From the NCBI RefSeq assembly GCF_029867415.1, contig NC_081183.1:144332798-144396797 (forward strand): a stretch of DNA of 64,000 nucleotides, read 5' to 3'. Source of the stretch: Vicia villosa (taxonomy: Eukaryota; Streptophyta; Magnoliopsida; Fabales; Fabaceae). This document shows positions 1-12,354 of the stretch, one piece after another; the stretch's first letter is position 1; every line of letters begins with the position of its first letter. The notes beneath the pieces are model-generated. The model did not search any database. It was given only the letters and a program-made list of their open reading frames with translations, and was not told the origin of the DNA. The translations under genes and the position numbers were made by a program.

Positions 1-304
1 TTGCTTGCATTGAATTATACGAGCTTAGCAAAAGTTTTGTGAGACTATTTGTTAACCAATTTTTATGAATATAACTTATGACATTGTTCATAAGATGTTT
101 TCAGTATTTTAAGAATTTTTTCATGTTAACTAAATTTAATTTTTATATTTTAATTCAAAATATTGATGGATTTTTTCTAACATTTTTTAAATAATTTTTT
201 TTTATTTTACATGTCATAAAAATATATAAATTCAATGTTAATTCTTCATAATATAAATTAAAATGATAATAAAAACAAAAATTATCAATTATCAAAATGA
301 AAAC

Positions 305-391
<87 letters not shown>

Positions 392-1979
392 TATGAGAAT
401 GACATTTTTATGTGAAAACATGAGAATGAATCGGAACCATTAGATTTTAAAATAAATGATGGAGATTATGTATCATTCTTTTTAGATAATACTTGGTTAT
501 TATAAGAAACGATAACAATAAATTATATTTATTAGATAATATTAATTGATATTTGTAATTTAAAATTTATCTTATTCAAAATTGACCTGCAAATCAACGA
601 TTATGCTGGATTGTTTACTCCCAAATCATAATATTATTTAAATAATATATCTTTAGTAAAATTAAATAAATTCTTTCAATTATGTATTTTCACTATTTAT
701 TTGTTAAACATTATTTTTAAATATATGTTAATATAGTAAAATTATATTATATTATATAATATAATTCTCGTTGATGATTTCATGAAGACTGTTGGCTATA
801 ACTTCAATTTTAATTATTTTTTGAAGTTAATAAAAAATATATAACAAAAAGATAAAAATGTTTAAATAAAATTTTAGTGAGAATCTATTTAAACATTTGT
901 TATTAGGTGGTTTCTTTCAAAAGTAGTTTTATTTATCAAATATATGTAATGCTTAAAAATTATATTTATAAAAATATAAATATAACATATAAATATATAT
1001 CGTACAAATATAAATATTGTTAAAATGACCTTAAAACAAAATGTCGTATTACTGCCTCTATTATATTATTTCATATTTAAATATTTAAAATATTAATATT
1101 ATTTAAATAACAATAACACTATCAAAAATAACATACATTGAAGATTTGTTATTAAGATGTTTTTTTTTTAAATATAGTTTTCACAGCATTGAATGAATTT
1201 GGGGGAAAAATAAAAATAAAAAAGATAATTTTTTAAATAAAATACGTTTTGTAATCATTTCTTATAGAAAATTTAATTTAAATGTTGTAACTTTTTTTCG
1301 AAACAATTTAAAATTCCCAATAATAATAATAATTTTAAATTATAAATACAAATACAAATATCTAGTGTAAATATACAACTATTGTCAAAGAGATGATAAA
1401 TTAAGTTATTGTTAGAGCTCGTGAAGAAGAGAGTTAAAGGGGTATTTTGCTCGCATTCTACTTGATTTGTAGATGGTGAGCAACTCCACAACTTAATAGT
1501 AGTGGAGAGTAAAGTTTTTAATATTTTTATGTGTGATTAGAGTATGAGAAAATATCTTTATTTTGTAGTCATTGCGTGTGTACGGGTTACAAGGTTGATG
1601 TATAAAATTTAAAGGACATCAAAAAACTACCAAAGAAAGAATGAGATAATATTACACACCTAAAAACTAAATTTAAGAGAAGGTTTCTCTAAATGAAAAG
1701 AGAGATATGAAGAGAATGAAAAACATAATGATGATGGAAAAGGAATTGCAATTGAGAAATGCAGTTAATGTACATAAGGTTCACCACAATAAGATACATG
1801 AGTGTCGTGGTGAGACCTTAGATCTTTGCCTCAAACTTTTCTCTCATTTCTTTTTGGGATTTAATTTCATGGACTTGGTCCACAGACTCTCCCATTCGCC
1901 GCTTTGGCTGTTGAGCTTTAGCTAACTCTTGGTTTCCCACACTGATTTCATCACCGGATCCTCTTAGGCCATCACTTAT
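1..1979. other. AT-rich intergenic DNA, no gene seen
   Basis: Very AT-rich sequence with many short open frames but none with a recognisable domain or codon bias. It contains one long TA dinucleotide run, listed separately. I see no LTR, TIR or RNA gene here. Confidence 0.6.
310..389. repeat. (TA)n microsatellite
   Basis: An uninterrupted TA dinucleotide run of about 80 bp. The tyrosine/isoleucine-rich open frame that reads through it is an artefact of the repeat. Confidence 0.97.
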
Positions 1980-2660
1980 TCACTCTATTTTGTCTTTAGA
2001 TATCTTATATTTCTTTCTACTCTCATTAAGTAGCTCATATCTTCGAGCATTTTTTTTTCGTTTTAGCTCACTATTCTTTCGGGAGGATTTATTCAGTTGA
2101 GCTTGCAACTCCTCCTTTTCCTTTTCAAGTCTAAGGATGGTTTCCTTTAGCTCACCAGCCTCTTCCACAGTGATAGGTATTGGATCAGTGGATCTGGGCT
2201 GAGTAGGGAGTTTAACGTCAAAAGGAAGCTTAACTTTTTTACTCTCTGTTTGACCCATTGTGTATAAGGCTCTTTGTTAATGTTGTTCTTCTTGCTAAGT
2301 TCTTTCCTTTTTTTGTTTAGTCTACCCCATGCTTGCTTTACCTTCTTCAACATGCTAGGGTCCTCTGCCCCTTCATACAAAACAAATTTTTCCAAAAACT
2401 TCTCCTCCGATTTATCTGACATTGGATAACTGAGTTGTCGTACGGCTATAAGAGGGTTGTAGTTGATGCAACCTCTAGACCCTATGAGTGGCACATTAGG
2501 GAAATCACCACAGTTGTGTTCTCTACCAAAAGACCCTTATGAGGCATATGGGACATGAGCCAAGTATATAGAAGTGGCACACAACATATGACCACTCCTC
2601 TCTTTCTGCCATTTTCTGTGTGGAGATAGTAATACACGTCTTCCAGAATGATTTAGGTTT
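1980..2660 (-). pseudogene. DUF7745-like retroelement-associated protein, broken
   Basis: Minus-strand remnant spread over several frames. One frame (2147-2494) carries the motif GCINYNPLIAVRQLSYPM followed by a K/E-rich stretch. A second frame (1980-2258) continues the same protein after a frameshift near 2250 and ends in a coiled-coil-like Glu/Lys/Leu segment (LRLEKEKEELQAQL). Upstream, around 2530-2660, a third frame reads YYYLHTENGRKRG and PLLYTWLMSHMPHKG. These motifs match the DUF7745 family, which I recall as common in legume retroelement-related proteins of unknown function. At least two frameshifts make it a pseudogene. Function is unknown. Confidence 0.6.
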
Positions 2661-2853
2661 ATGAGTACAGTGAATTCTGCTAATATTTATTTTTCCATGC
2701 CAAGGTATGTAATGTAATGCTATGTATGGTTTAGGTTTATGAGTACAGTGCATTCTAAACAGTTCGAGTATGTGTTTTCAATGTAGAAGGATTTTAATCG
2801 GTAATACTTACATGGGTAGGCTCTAGGGTTTTTCATAAGGTTCATTGATTCAT

Positions 2854-3370
2854 GGATCCTATTTGAAAATATTGTCGCCGTAATGACTACTCACCAGACA
2901 CCGATACTCTCAAGAGGATCTATTCTAGATGTGGTCTTTGCATCTACCAAACGAGTCTTATGTCTCGAAGGTCAACATTACACAACCATCGACTCCAAGG
3001 TTTTAGACACGATTCCTGGAGTCATAGATCCTATTTAAAACTATAATCGCCATAACGAATACTTATTAGACAATACACTCTCAAAAGGATCTCTTCTAAG
3101 TGAGGTCTTTGTGTCAACTAAATGAGTCCTACATCTCGAAGGCCAACATTATACAACCACCAATCCTAATAACGAGCTTAGGTTCTAGACAAATATGTCC
3201 CTAGAGTCATGGATCCCATTTGAAAATATTTCATCCATAACGAATACTCATTAGGCAACAATACCCTAAAGAGGATTCACTATAGGTGGGGTTTTCGTGC
3301 CAACCAAGTGAGACATACGTCAAGAAGGCCAACACTACACAATAACCATCTTAAACTTAAGTAGTTTACT
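2854..3370. repeat. Degenerate tandem repeat, three copies of about 175-185 bp
   Basis: Units start near 2854, 3027 and 3212 with GGATCC(T/C)ATTTGAAAAT-like sequence. They share internal blocks such as CTCAAGAGGATC, GTCTTTG, GAGTC and TCTCGAAGG.CAACATTA. Copies are diverged by substitutions and small indels. No coding potential was seen. Confidence 0.7.
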
Positions 3371-4309
3371 CACAAAATTTAGGTATAGAGTCTTTCCCAC
3401 AATGTGCCAACAACATGAAAATTCCAACCGCAACATATGAGAAACCATACAACAGATGAATAAACAGTAATAATAACACATAAGACATTAAAAGATGAAT
3501 AAGAATACAAGTAAACAAATTCTAATACTTAACACAAAAACAAATGAACTAGGTTTGACTCTCTTTAGGGATTTTTCCCCATCATAGTCGCCAACTATCG
3601 CGGCGAGAAAAGTACTCGACCGTAACGAACGCTCAAAATACAACAGAGTCTCCCCCGAAGTTTATTTATTCCAAAGGAAAAAATAAATATTGATATAACC
3701 CTGAAAATAAAAATAAAATGGTTTTCAAAACCAAATTCAAGTTCGGGATTCGATTATGCGAGAGTACGGTATTAGCATAATTCACATGTTGTACTCAACG
3801 GGAGCCATTTAGTTAGGTTTCCGAATAGAGTGTTAGCTTACGATATTTGTTTTCTTCTAAGTATTACTATGTTTTGACAAAAAGGAATAAATGACTAAAA
3901 ATATATTTTTATTAGGGTGCTTGACAAGATTGTGAGTCTTGCTCGTACATATCCGCTGGTGCGATGAGGCATTCAAAGCTCTGTGGTTCTTAGCAAGACA
4001 AAGAAGATATTTTTAGATTTTTATTATAGTTCTTGAAGAAACGTTAAATTTTGCGCCTACGTATCCGATGGTGCGACGAGGAATTCAAAGCTACGCAGTT
4101 CTTAGTAACAAATGAGTGTTGGTTGGTAGAATTTAGTGAGCAATGTTTAGGTCGCATTCTAGCGGTTAAAAATTTCTTGTATGCTCACACGTAGGAGACT
4201 TAAGAATTGCTCATGATAGAATGGATAAAACATTGCTCATTTTAAAAGGTTTTCATAATCGTGCTAAGGCGAAAAAAGATAGGTTGATTGATTGAATTTT
4301 TTTGGGTAG
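3371..4309. other. Degenerate retroelement-like noncoding region
   Basis: No gene. Around 3590-3680 there is a block (AGTCGCCAACTATCGCGGCGAG ... CTCCCCCGAAGTTTATT) reminiscent of the conserved GAGTCGCCACCGACTTTTATT region of Ogre-like LTRs seen at 56130. A module reading CGTATCCG.TGGTGCGA.GAGG.ATTCAAAGCT occurs twice, near 3945 and 4060. This is probably an old, decayed LTR-element noncoding region; the assignment is tentative. Confidence 0.4.
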
Positions 4310-4940
4310 TAGAAGGGTATTCGAAAGGCGATATATACGGCTCATATCCAAATACTCGAGAATCAATAAGGATATACATACAAGAGATTACTATTCGTCC
4401 GAGTTTATTGTAAATACGTTTGAGTTGTGAATCACGTCAATATTTCTCAAAGATGACAAGTACTTGAATGGCAGGGTATACAACTTTTATCCAAGTACTC
4501 GGGGATCAATAGGGATATACATCCAAGAGATCCTTTTTCATATATGAAATACGAATTTAATTCAATCATGTTATTAATTTTTAAAGGGATAACAAGTAAT
4601 AGAAAGGCAAGCCATACGACTTGTATCCAAGTGTTCGGGGATCATTAAAGACATATGTCCAAAAGACCATTTTTCATCCATGTTTATTATAAAAAAAAAA
4701 AAAAAGATTTGAAGTATTTTGAGTGGAAGACAGGTATTCTAAATATAAGTTATACAAAAGGTATCCAAATACTTGAGGAAAAGAGGGTTATACATCTAGC
4801 TAGTCATTTTTCATCCTCGATTTTATTATGAAAGAGGTTTGAAAGGAAGACAAGTATTAAAAAACAAGTTATACGACTAGCATCCTAATACCCGAGGATC
4901 AACAGGGATATACGTCCAAGAGATCAATTTTTTGTGATTT
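4310..4940. repeat. Degenerate tandem repeat, about five copies of roughly 110-140 bp
   Basis: Copies near 4310, 4450, 4590, 4720 and 4840 share the order GACAAGTA ... ATACGACTTGTATCC, AAGTACTCGGGGATCAA, AGGGATATACATCCAAGAGA, then a variable AT-rich spacer. The arrangement resembles tandem repeats in 3' untranslated regions of Ogre-type retroelements. It is immediately followed by the LINE insertion. Confidence 0.7.
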
Positions 4941-4989
4941 TCTACCACTTGTCCTAAGATCGGAGACGATAGATCGTTAGTTAGGGAAC

Positions 4990-5800
4990 ATCCTGGGGAA
5001 TTTTGAAGAGATGGATACTAAAGAAGCATATCGAAACAGTCAGTTTCTCCACATTAAGGTTACTATGGATCTTTATAAGCCTCTGAAAAGAGGGAAGATT
5101 TTGAAATTCAAAGAAAAAACCTAAGAGTCCATTTCAAGTATGAGCGTCTTCCCATATTCTGCTATGTTTGTGGGAGAATTAGCCACAAATTAAAAGATCG
5201 TGAATCCGTGGTAGGAATGAATGAAGTTTTGAGGAGCAGGATGAACAAGACCTTTCTTATGGGCATTGGCTTAGGGCTTCTCCATTTTCTAAGTTGTTGA
5301 AAGAACAAAAATCCAAAGAGTCGAGTTCTAGTACCTGTAATAAAATATTGTTTAATGTTTCTTCAAGTTATAGTAGATGTGGTACAAAAGAAAAGGTGAA
5401 GTAAGGTGTGGAAGTGATTCAGAACATAGCTGGAGTAGTGGAGGAAGGAGAAGGTGATTCTTCTTAAAGCAAGCATAGGGAGGCAGCACTGGACGTTGAG
5501 GGTGTTGCAGAGTCGTTAGAAGCAGTAATACTATCTGTTGCTGAAGGTTCAAACAAAAAGAAGAGAGAAGTGGAGACTGCTAAACCAAGGAAATGGTCGA
5601 GAAAGAAGGACAACAGAAAATCAGGTACCTTCATTCCAACTCTAAAATTTGTGGAAATAGGTAAGTGACAACTGGTTGAGGTTTAAATTATAGAAGGCTC
5701 CATTGAGGGTATAGGGATAATGGATAGAAAGAGAAGGCAAAGTGAAGATGTGAAGATGATTCAAACTAAAATACCAGAGGTGGTGTTGGAAGAACACCAC
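4990..5800 (+). pseudogene. LINE ORF1 fragment (nucleic-acid-binding protein)
   Basis: Translation in shifting frames gives NFEEMDTKEAYRNSQFLHIK, a PLKRGKILKFKEK block, and YERLPIFCYVCGRISHKLKD, typical of the end of the DUF4283 domain and the zinc knuckle of plant LINE ORF1 proteins. The last zinc-knuckle cysteine is replaced by Arg (KDRE instead of KDCE). The N-terminal half is absent because the element is 5'-truncated. The tail between the knuckle and the endonuclease start is low complexity with stops. Confidence 0.7.
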
Positions 5801-5811
5801 CACCTAGCCTA

Positions 5812-7500
5812 ATGAAACTTATAAGTTGGAACTGCAGGGGTTTACGGAATCCTCGTGGAGTTCGAGCCTTGTTAAGGCTCCTTCGAAAAGAAAACCCTAA
5901 TCTAGTGTTCTTAATGGAAACTCGCTTAAAGGAAGATGAAGGTCATCTCATAAATAAAATAACACATTTTTCTCATGTTGTTTTATTGTGGAGTGCAAGG
6001 GTAGTGGGAAGGAAAGAGATGGAGGATTGTTGTTGATGTGGGATGATTCCCTAAACATTAACTTATCTTCATCCTCTCTAAATCATGTGTCTGGTTTAAT
6101 CCAACAGGATAAAGTAGAGAAATAGTGGTCTTTGGTGGGTGTGTATGGATTCCCTGAGGAGCATAACAAGAGGAAGACTTGGTATTTAATTCAGGAGATT
6201 TCTAGGGAAGTGTTGGACTGTTGGTTATGCATAGATGATTTTAATGATATCACGCAAGCTAGTGACAAGTTAGGGGGCATTTCTACATCAAACACTTAGT
6301 TCTCTTAGAGAAGATAAGTGATTGATAGTTGTGGTCTTGTAGAACTTGGATTTGCGGGATATCCATTCACATGGATGAACGGAAGATAGGGCCGGAGAAA
6401 TATTCAATGTAGACTTTGAAAATTCTAGTAACTCACACGCGATGTCGTATTGGATGTTGTGACATCCACAATAACACAGTACAAAATGTTAAAACAGAAA
6501 CAACAAAAAACACAATGAAGAACACACAGAATTGTTTACCCAGTTTGGTTCAAACAACCTACTCTGGAGGCTACCAAGCCATGGAGGGAATCCAATATAA
6601 GCAGTATTAATTCGGAGTTAAACTCCCTTGTTTACAACTTCTCACTTAAAACCTACCCAATGTAATTCCAATCTATTCCTAGACCTGAGTATCTCCACTC
6701 ACTCCCCCTCAATCACAGCAGTGATTACAAATAAACATAAAAAAATGAGAGAGAAAACACACTTCAAAAATACACCTTGATCTGCTTAAAAGCTTCAATC
6801 AAGAGACACACACTCGTGCTTAAAAGCTTAAAGTGACAAAATACATAAACAACAGAGACACCCTACTCCAGAGCAATCATCTACGTGATAATTGCTTGGA
6901 TCACAAGTAACAATAAACACACACGGTGGAAACACATAGAGTATTATGATCTTCACGCTTAAACACTCTGCCTCTGAAAGTAGGATTTTTCGTTGTCTTA
7001 TAGTCAGCAGGCAGCAGAACTTAGGCCATGGGCCTTCCACACATAAATTAAGGTTAACCAAGTTAACCTAATTTCCACATCATCAGGGTGTTCTCATAAG
7101 CTGTAATCCGGGATAAATTAGAATAAATCATACACCACACAATATATAGTTTCCTGAATAGTAGCCTGAGATAAATAAGGAAACATCACAACTAAAAAGT
7201 AACAGCTACTGCTGTCAGACACAGATGTCATGACATCGAGCATGACATCCAACGGAAACCTGTACTAGCTCAACCATATGATCCTGCACAATTCCACACA
7301 CATACAACAGGAATGTTTTTCCACAAAATGCAGCCAATTTCAAAATATCTACAAACTTGATAGAGGTTTCGCAAATTCTGAGTTCGTTAATTATTTGCCA
7401 TTAACTGTTGTTCATCATTTGCAGTGTTATGGTTCTGACCATGCCGCTTTACGTGTTGAGATCTTGAGTTATGTTGAGACCTTTAATGATATGACGGAGT
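5812..7500 (+). pseudogene. LINE ORF2 endonuclease domain, interrupted
   Basis: Starts MKLISWNCRGLRNPRG and continues to LVFLMETRLK, the N-terminal signature of the APE-type endonuclease (Asn in WNCRG, Glu in METR). After frameshifts, DDFNDI and FTWMNGR-like remnants are readable up to 6411. The domain resumes after the solo LTR at 7359 with LDRGFANSEF and ends with GSDHAALRVEI, the conserved SDH motif. The canonical GDFN is mutated to DDFND. Several stops are present, so it is not functional. Confidence 0.8.
6417..7353 (-). mobile_element. Solo LTR, Ty1/copia-like, inserted in the LINE
   Basis: The insert begins TGAAAATTCT and ends ATATCTACA (TG..CA) and is flanked by GACTT (6412-6416) and AACTT (7354-7358), a 5-bp TSD with one mismatch. 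Removing it restores the LINE sequence reading RLDRGFA. On the minus strand it shares blocks with the solo LTR at 19561-20523: a GATGTCATGACATC motif near the start, GGCTTGGTAGCC, and the terminus TAGAATTTTCA versus CAGAATTTCA. There is no internal coding region. Confidence 0.8.
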
Positions 7501-7899
7501 TTTTATTTTGTTTTGAGGAAGTTTGGTCGAAGGATTTGGGGTGCAAAGAAATAGTTAGGATAAATTATTGTAATTCTAACAGAGGGTTCCATCAGAAAAT
7601 TGAGGGCGTGAAGAGTCTGCAGTCTTATTTTCGTGAGTACATAACAAGTTCTGTTACTAAGTAGTTAAAGAGAATTGAAGAAATGTTTAAGCAAGATGAA
7701 TGTTGGTCTGTTGAAGAAGAGCACATGAGGAAGTATAAGGCTCTTGAGCAACAAAGGAGCAATCTGCTTAGAGTTGAGGAGACTTTGTGGAGGTAGAGGA
7801 GTAGAGCTTGCTGGCTTAAAGATGATGACTGCAATACAATTTTTATCCATTGAAAGGCGGATCAAAGGAGAAGAACAAATTCAATTAAAAGGCTGAAGG

Positions 7900-9135
7900 A
7901 CTATGTGGGTGATTGAAAAAATGGTCAACAACAATGTGAAAAGATTCTTGTTGAGTATTTATAAGGTTTATTTACTTCCTCCTCCCCAGTTGTTATTCCT
8001 GGGTTCTGTCGCACTGTTGCTAACAAGTTATTCGAGGAGCATAAAATCTGGTGTGATGTTGTGTTTACGGAGGCTGAGGTTAAGGAGGCGTTATGGTCTG
8101 TCGACATTATTTTTTTAAAAGTATTGGCACATAGTTGGAAGAGATGTTTGCAAGCAAGTTATAGTTATTATTAACCAGGTCAATCCTAGTCCTTTGAATA
8201 ACACTTATATTGCTCTTATTTTGAAGAAGAAGCCTAGCTGCCTAGAGGAATTCAGACCAATCAGTCTGTGCAATGTTACAATAAAGCTAGTTACAAAGAC
8301 GATTACTAATAGGATTAAGACAATACTTCGTGACATTATTGAAGAAGAACATAGTGATATTGTCAAAGGTAGGTCAATCACTGACAATGCACTAGTGGTT
8401 ATGGAATGTTTTCTCTGGTTAAAGAAAAAGTATAAAGGGAAGAAAGGGGCAATGGGTTTGAAGTTGGATATGTCGTAAGCTTGTGATAGGTTAGAGTGGA
8501 ATTTTATCACCAATACCCTATCTACCATGGGCTTCCCTATCTTCATGGTGAATCTTATTGGGTGGTGCATCTCTACGATGAAGTATCGAATTCTTGTCAA
8601 CGGAAATCCAAGCAAGGATTTTATTCCTGCAAGGGGCCTCCGCCAGAAGGATCCCCTTTCACCTTACTTGTTTGTTATTTGTGCAGAAGTACTATCTGGG
8701 ATGTTAAAGCAGGAGAACAAGAATCATAACCTTCATGGGCTTAGGATTCCTAAAAAGGCACCAGTTATATCTCACATGTTCTTCGTAGATGATAGTCTTA
8801 TGTTTGCTAGGGCCATAACTAATGAAGCAGATCGAATTTTGCAGGTTCTCCATAGGTATCAGGCAGCATCGGATCAAGTTGTCAACCTGAATAAATCTGA
8901 AGTTTCTTTTAGCAAAAATAAAAGTGTCTGGGCGAGGAATTCGGTTTGCAACATATTCGGGGTCCAAAGCGTGGGCAACCACTCAAAATACTTGGGACTA
9001 CCAGTTGTTCTTGGAAGATCTAAGAAAGAAATTGTTTCCCTTGTTGTAGAGCGAGTTTGGAAGAAGATAAAAAGCTGGAAGGCGAATTTTCTCTTAAGGG
9101 ATGGTAAAGAAGTCTTGATCAAGGCAGTGGCTTAG
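7900..9135 (+). pseudogene. LINE ORF2 reverse transcriptase, broken
   Basis: The frame at 8194-8478 gives FRPISLCNVTIKLVTKTITN and KGRSITDNALVVME, followed by LKLDMS and a stop. The frame at 8527-9135 gives GLRQKDPLSPYLFVICAEVL, the palm motif FFVDDSLMFA (FVDD, the usual Y/FADD slot), and LGLPVVLGRSKKE. These are the conserved blocks of plant L1 reverse transcriptases. There is a stop at 8476 and frameshifts on both sides, so no active enzyme can be made. The 5' connection to the endonuclease (7500-7900) is full of stops. Confidence 0.85.
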
Positions 9136-10680
9136 GTGATTCCAAGTTATATCATGAGTTTCTACAAGCTGGTTGAAGGAATCTGTAAGGAAATGGAATC
9201 AATGCTTGTAAAATTCTGGTGGGATGCTAACAATGGATCAAACAAAGTTCATTAGATGAGTTGGAACGTCTCTAAGTTGCTAAAGGTTCAGGGGGGCATG
9301 GGATTTCGTGGAATTGGTGATTTCAATATCATCCTTTTAGGGAAACTAAGTTGGAGATTACTTTAAGTTGGGGATTCTTTGTTTGTTAAAGTTTTAAAAG
9401 GCAAGTATTTTCCCAGAAGTGACTTGTTGAATGCAAACCTAGGATTCTCGCCTAGCTACACATGGAGGAGTATCATAAGCGCGTAGGATTTGATATCCTG
9501 AGGTTCTAGATGGATGGTTGGTGATGGATCTAAGGAGAGAATCTGGGCGGACAATTGGATTCCTTATAATCCATGATTTAAACATTTAATCTGTAGGGGA
9601 AATGCTGACAAGCAGGTTTCCTCTTTAATTGATCATGATTTAGGAATCTCGGATAGGTAGGCTCATAGTGAAACTTTGGATCCAAAGGACGTTTTGAATG
9701 TTGTCAACATACCCTTGTCTAGAAGAATCATCGAGGACAAGCGTATTTGGAACTTTGAGGCAGACAAGGAATATTCAATTAGGAGTGATTATCATCACAT
9801 TGGGTGTGCTAGAAGAAAGAATTTGCACAGGTCCCTATAGTGCGCATTTTGGAGATTTGTGGAAGAGGTTATGAAGGTTGCCTATCACTTCGAAGGTGCG
9901 AAATTTTATGTGGCCTCTAGCTAAGAATATCCTTTCCACAAGGTGCACTTTGCAGAAATAACGTATCACTCTTGATCCCTCTTGTCCTCTTTGTCATTCA
10001 CAGGCTGAAAATGTTCATCATTTATTCCTTGATTGCGAGTTTTCTCGTAAAGTGTGTTTCTCTCCTCCGTTGGGTTTTAGGCCTATGAATAATCTTGATA
10101 TATTTGACTGGCTAGCTATCATTTTGAGTGGTAAAGATATACTGGCAGTCTAAATGAAATGCTCTGCTTTATGGAAGATATGGGCCGCTTGTAACAATTG
10201 TGTCTTCAATCACAAGGTAACTGACCCTGCTAGAGTTGCGTTTGAAGCAGCATAAGTGGTGAGGGATTTCAATAGGGCTAATCCAGAAGCTCTTGTCAAG
10301 CATAAACCTTCGGTTGATTGGCAGATGCTTCCTCCTGGCCCAAGTGTTTCTTTGGTGCAAGTTGTTGTTGGTTGTTTTAAGGATGACTTTGTCACCACGG
10401 GATGTGTGGTTAAGAATGATTTTGATGTTGTATCTCCGTCTGCTTGCAAAAGAGGGGATATTCATGTTACGCCATGTGTGGCTAAAGCTCTGGCTATAAA
10501 ATGGGCGCTTATGCTGATGCATTCCCCCCATCTAGATAATGCCATTCTCCATTCAGACACTCTCAGTGTGGTTGATAATATAAGTGATATTTTCGTTATT
10601 GCTGATTTGAAATCTACTGCGGTTGATTATAAACATTTGCTAGCTAGTTTTAACAATGTTACTATTTATAGGTAGAAATA
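9136..10680 (+). pseudogene. LINE ORF2 C-terminus: zf-RVT and RNase H remnant
   Basis: After a stop at 9133 the usual LINE linker is readable in pieces (MSWNVSKLLK, GGMGFRG). Near 9745-9830 comes IWNFEADKEYSIRS, the start of the zf-RVT domain. The frame 10256-10675 (139 aa) matches the layout of the plant RNase H-like domain (RVT_3), with the segment WALMLMHSPHLDNAILHSDT; its acidic residues are only partly conserved. Multiple stops occur between the pieces. Confidence 0.65.
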
Positions 10681-10920
10681 GTAATGATGATGCCTACTAT
10701 ATGATGGGTGTGGGCAAATCCTAGGGTAACAAAACCTGGTCTAGCTGTATTCCATCTCTGAATTCGATTCCTTCATATAGTCAATCGGTGTTAATGCCTT
10801 CTTGTTAATTTATGAGGTGTTTTTATAAAAAAAAATTAGATCGTAAAATTTTCACAAAAACACATTTTATTAAATATTTCTATTTTTCAATTGACAAAAT
10901 GTCAATACTCTTTATTATAA

Positions 10921-10978
<58 letters not shown>

Positions 10979-10983
10979 ATAAT
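10921..10983. repeat. (TTA)n microsatellite
   Basis: A trinucleotide TTA/ATT run of about 60 bp, almost uninterrupted, between the LINE end and the CACTA element. Confidence 0.95.
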
Positions 10984-11095
10984 ATAAAGATCGTTTAGTC
11001 ATTTCTAATCTCTGATTGATATAATCTATTGTAACTCTTATTTAATTATAATTTTGCTTCTATATTCTATTGACACTATTAGAAATACTGGAATT

Positions 11096-11266
11096 TTCTG
11101 CGGATTTACATGCGGATTTTAACTAAATTTCCGCAGGAAACACTTTACCTGCGGATTTTCCTGCGGTTTATTGTCCCCAGGTGGGTAATATTTTCGGCAG
11201 GAAGTTCCGCAGGTAATTCCTCAGCTAAATCCGCAGGAAAATTCCGCAGGTAAATCCGCAGGAAAA
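11096..11266. repeat. CACTA left subterminal repeats
   Basis: At least eight short units of CCGCAGGAAA, CCGCAGGTAA or their complement CCTGCGGATT lie within 170 bp of the left end. In CACTA elements, subterminal repeats of this kind are transposase-binding sites. Confidence 0.85.
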
Positions 11267-11334
11267 TTATTTAAAAAATTAAAAAAAAAATTTATACCGT
11301 CTCGTCTCTAGATATGTATTGCTTCTACTAAATA

Positions 11335-12090
11335 CTAAACAATATATACAATCACCAAAGTTATGCAACAGTGGTTTTCTCCAAAAGACAAATCTACCAT
11401 GGAATCATCCTTATGACTATCTTGATTGGTGCCTATTCTTTTCGGAACAACTTTTTGGTTTTTCGAGCTCTTCTTCATAGTAGAAGATGGAACTGCTTCA
11501 ATAAACTGGTTTTTCTGTAGCACATTGTCAACCCTAAGCACTTTTTCCCTGTGCTTTTCAATCTTCTTCTTTACCGCAAGATCTAGCCATGAAAAATTCA
11601 TATCAATCAACATTCAATGTCATCAAGAATACAAGTTCAGGTTAAAAAAATGAATGTTACATCAAAACAGCACACACCAACCAGCAAAACAATTAGATTC
11701 TAGAAACACGGATAATTATAGTTTTCCATCTTCCACATAAACTAAAATTTAACACCTTTTCTTCTACATTCAAGGATCATTAAGAATACAAATTCGGGTT
11801 AAAAAAAGACCAAATATTCCAGTTACCTTCAGCAATTAGTGCTCTTTCGTTGGCAGCCATATGCGCGATGATCTTGTAAATTACTTCAATCTGCAGAAAA
11901 ATTAAATGTTACCAAAAATCTATCTAACTAATTAACACTTTTTATTAATTTGATTCAATAACATAGTTGAAAAAATTAATATTGGAGAGCATTTAGCAGT
12001 GAGGTAAATGGTGTACATCTTCGGGAGCATGGCAACATTCAACTACTTCTTCAATTGTCAATGGCTCAATAGGCTCATTGCAGCTGAAAA
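11335..12090 (-). pseudogene. Captured gene of unknown identity, 3' exons
   Basis: Minus strand. A 64-bp exon (11827-11890) has an acceptor TTTTCTGCAG and a donor GAAG|GTAAC and reads IEVIYKIIAHMAANERALIA. It joins in phase to a terminal exon (11335-11582, acceptor CATGGCTAG) reading LAVKKKIEKHREKVLRVDNV and ending at a stop. A further upstream exon-like piece (about 12000-12085) follows TATTTTCAG and reads EPLTIEEVVECCHAPED. The correct splice signals and phase suggest a captured, once-spliced gene. The C-terminus is Lys/Ser-rich. I do not recognise the protein; it could also be a gene of the transposon itself. Confidence 0.5.
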
Positions 12091-12354
12091 TACAAAACAA
12101 GCAAATTGCAATTAGTAGCGAACCGGACAGTATCTTTAAAAAGAATACCTAACTACAGCAGATTAGTTCAATCTCTCCTCTCAAACTAATATTCTCTTCG
12201 ATTTGTCATTTACAAGTAGATCAATTTTTCATAACTAACGGGATCCAAAAACCTACCATCTCCCTGCGAAGTTGACTTAATCCTGCCCACTAGAGAGAGA
12301 CAGAGAGAAACTCAAAACAGACCCTAAGTTCATTAGGAATAACTACCTACTACC

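Larger units (their letters stand above)
4978..10835 (+). mobile_element. L1-type LINE, decayed, split by a solo LTR
   Basis: A non-LTR retrotransposon in the order ORF1 zinc-knuckle fragment, endonuclease, reverse transcriptase, zf-RVT region and RNase H, ending in a short A run (10827-10835). A candidate 8-bp TSD, TAGATCGT, lies at 4970-4977 and again at 10837-10844 directly after the A run, which supports these boundaries. The element is 5'-truncated within ORF1. Every reading frame carries stop codons or frameshifts, so it is inactive. A 937-bp LTR (6417-7353) interrupts the endonuclease. Confidence 0.85.

Noticed and set aside
155..421. Open frame of 88 codons on the minus strand
   Set aside because: It is the translation of the TA microsatellite (alternating Tyr/Ile) and has no protein character.
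7625..8118. Several 60-70-aa frames on both strands in the LINE
   Set aside because: They lie between the LINE endonuclease and reverse transcriptase in broken frames; no independent gene.
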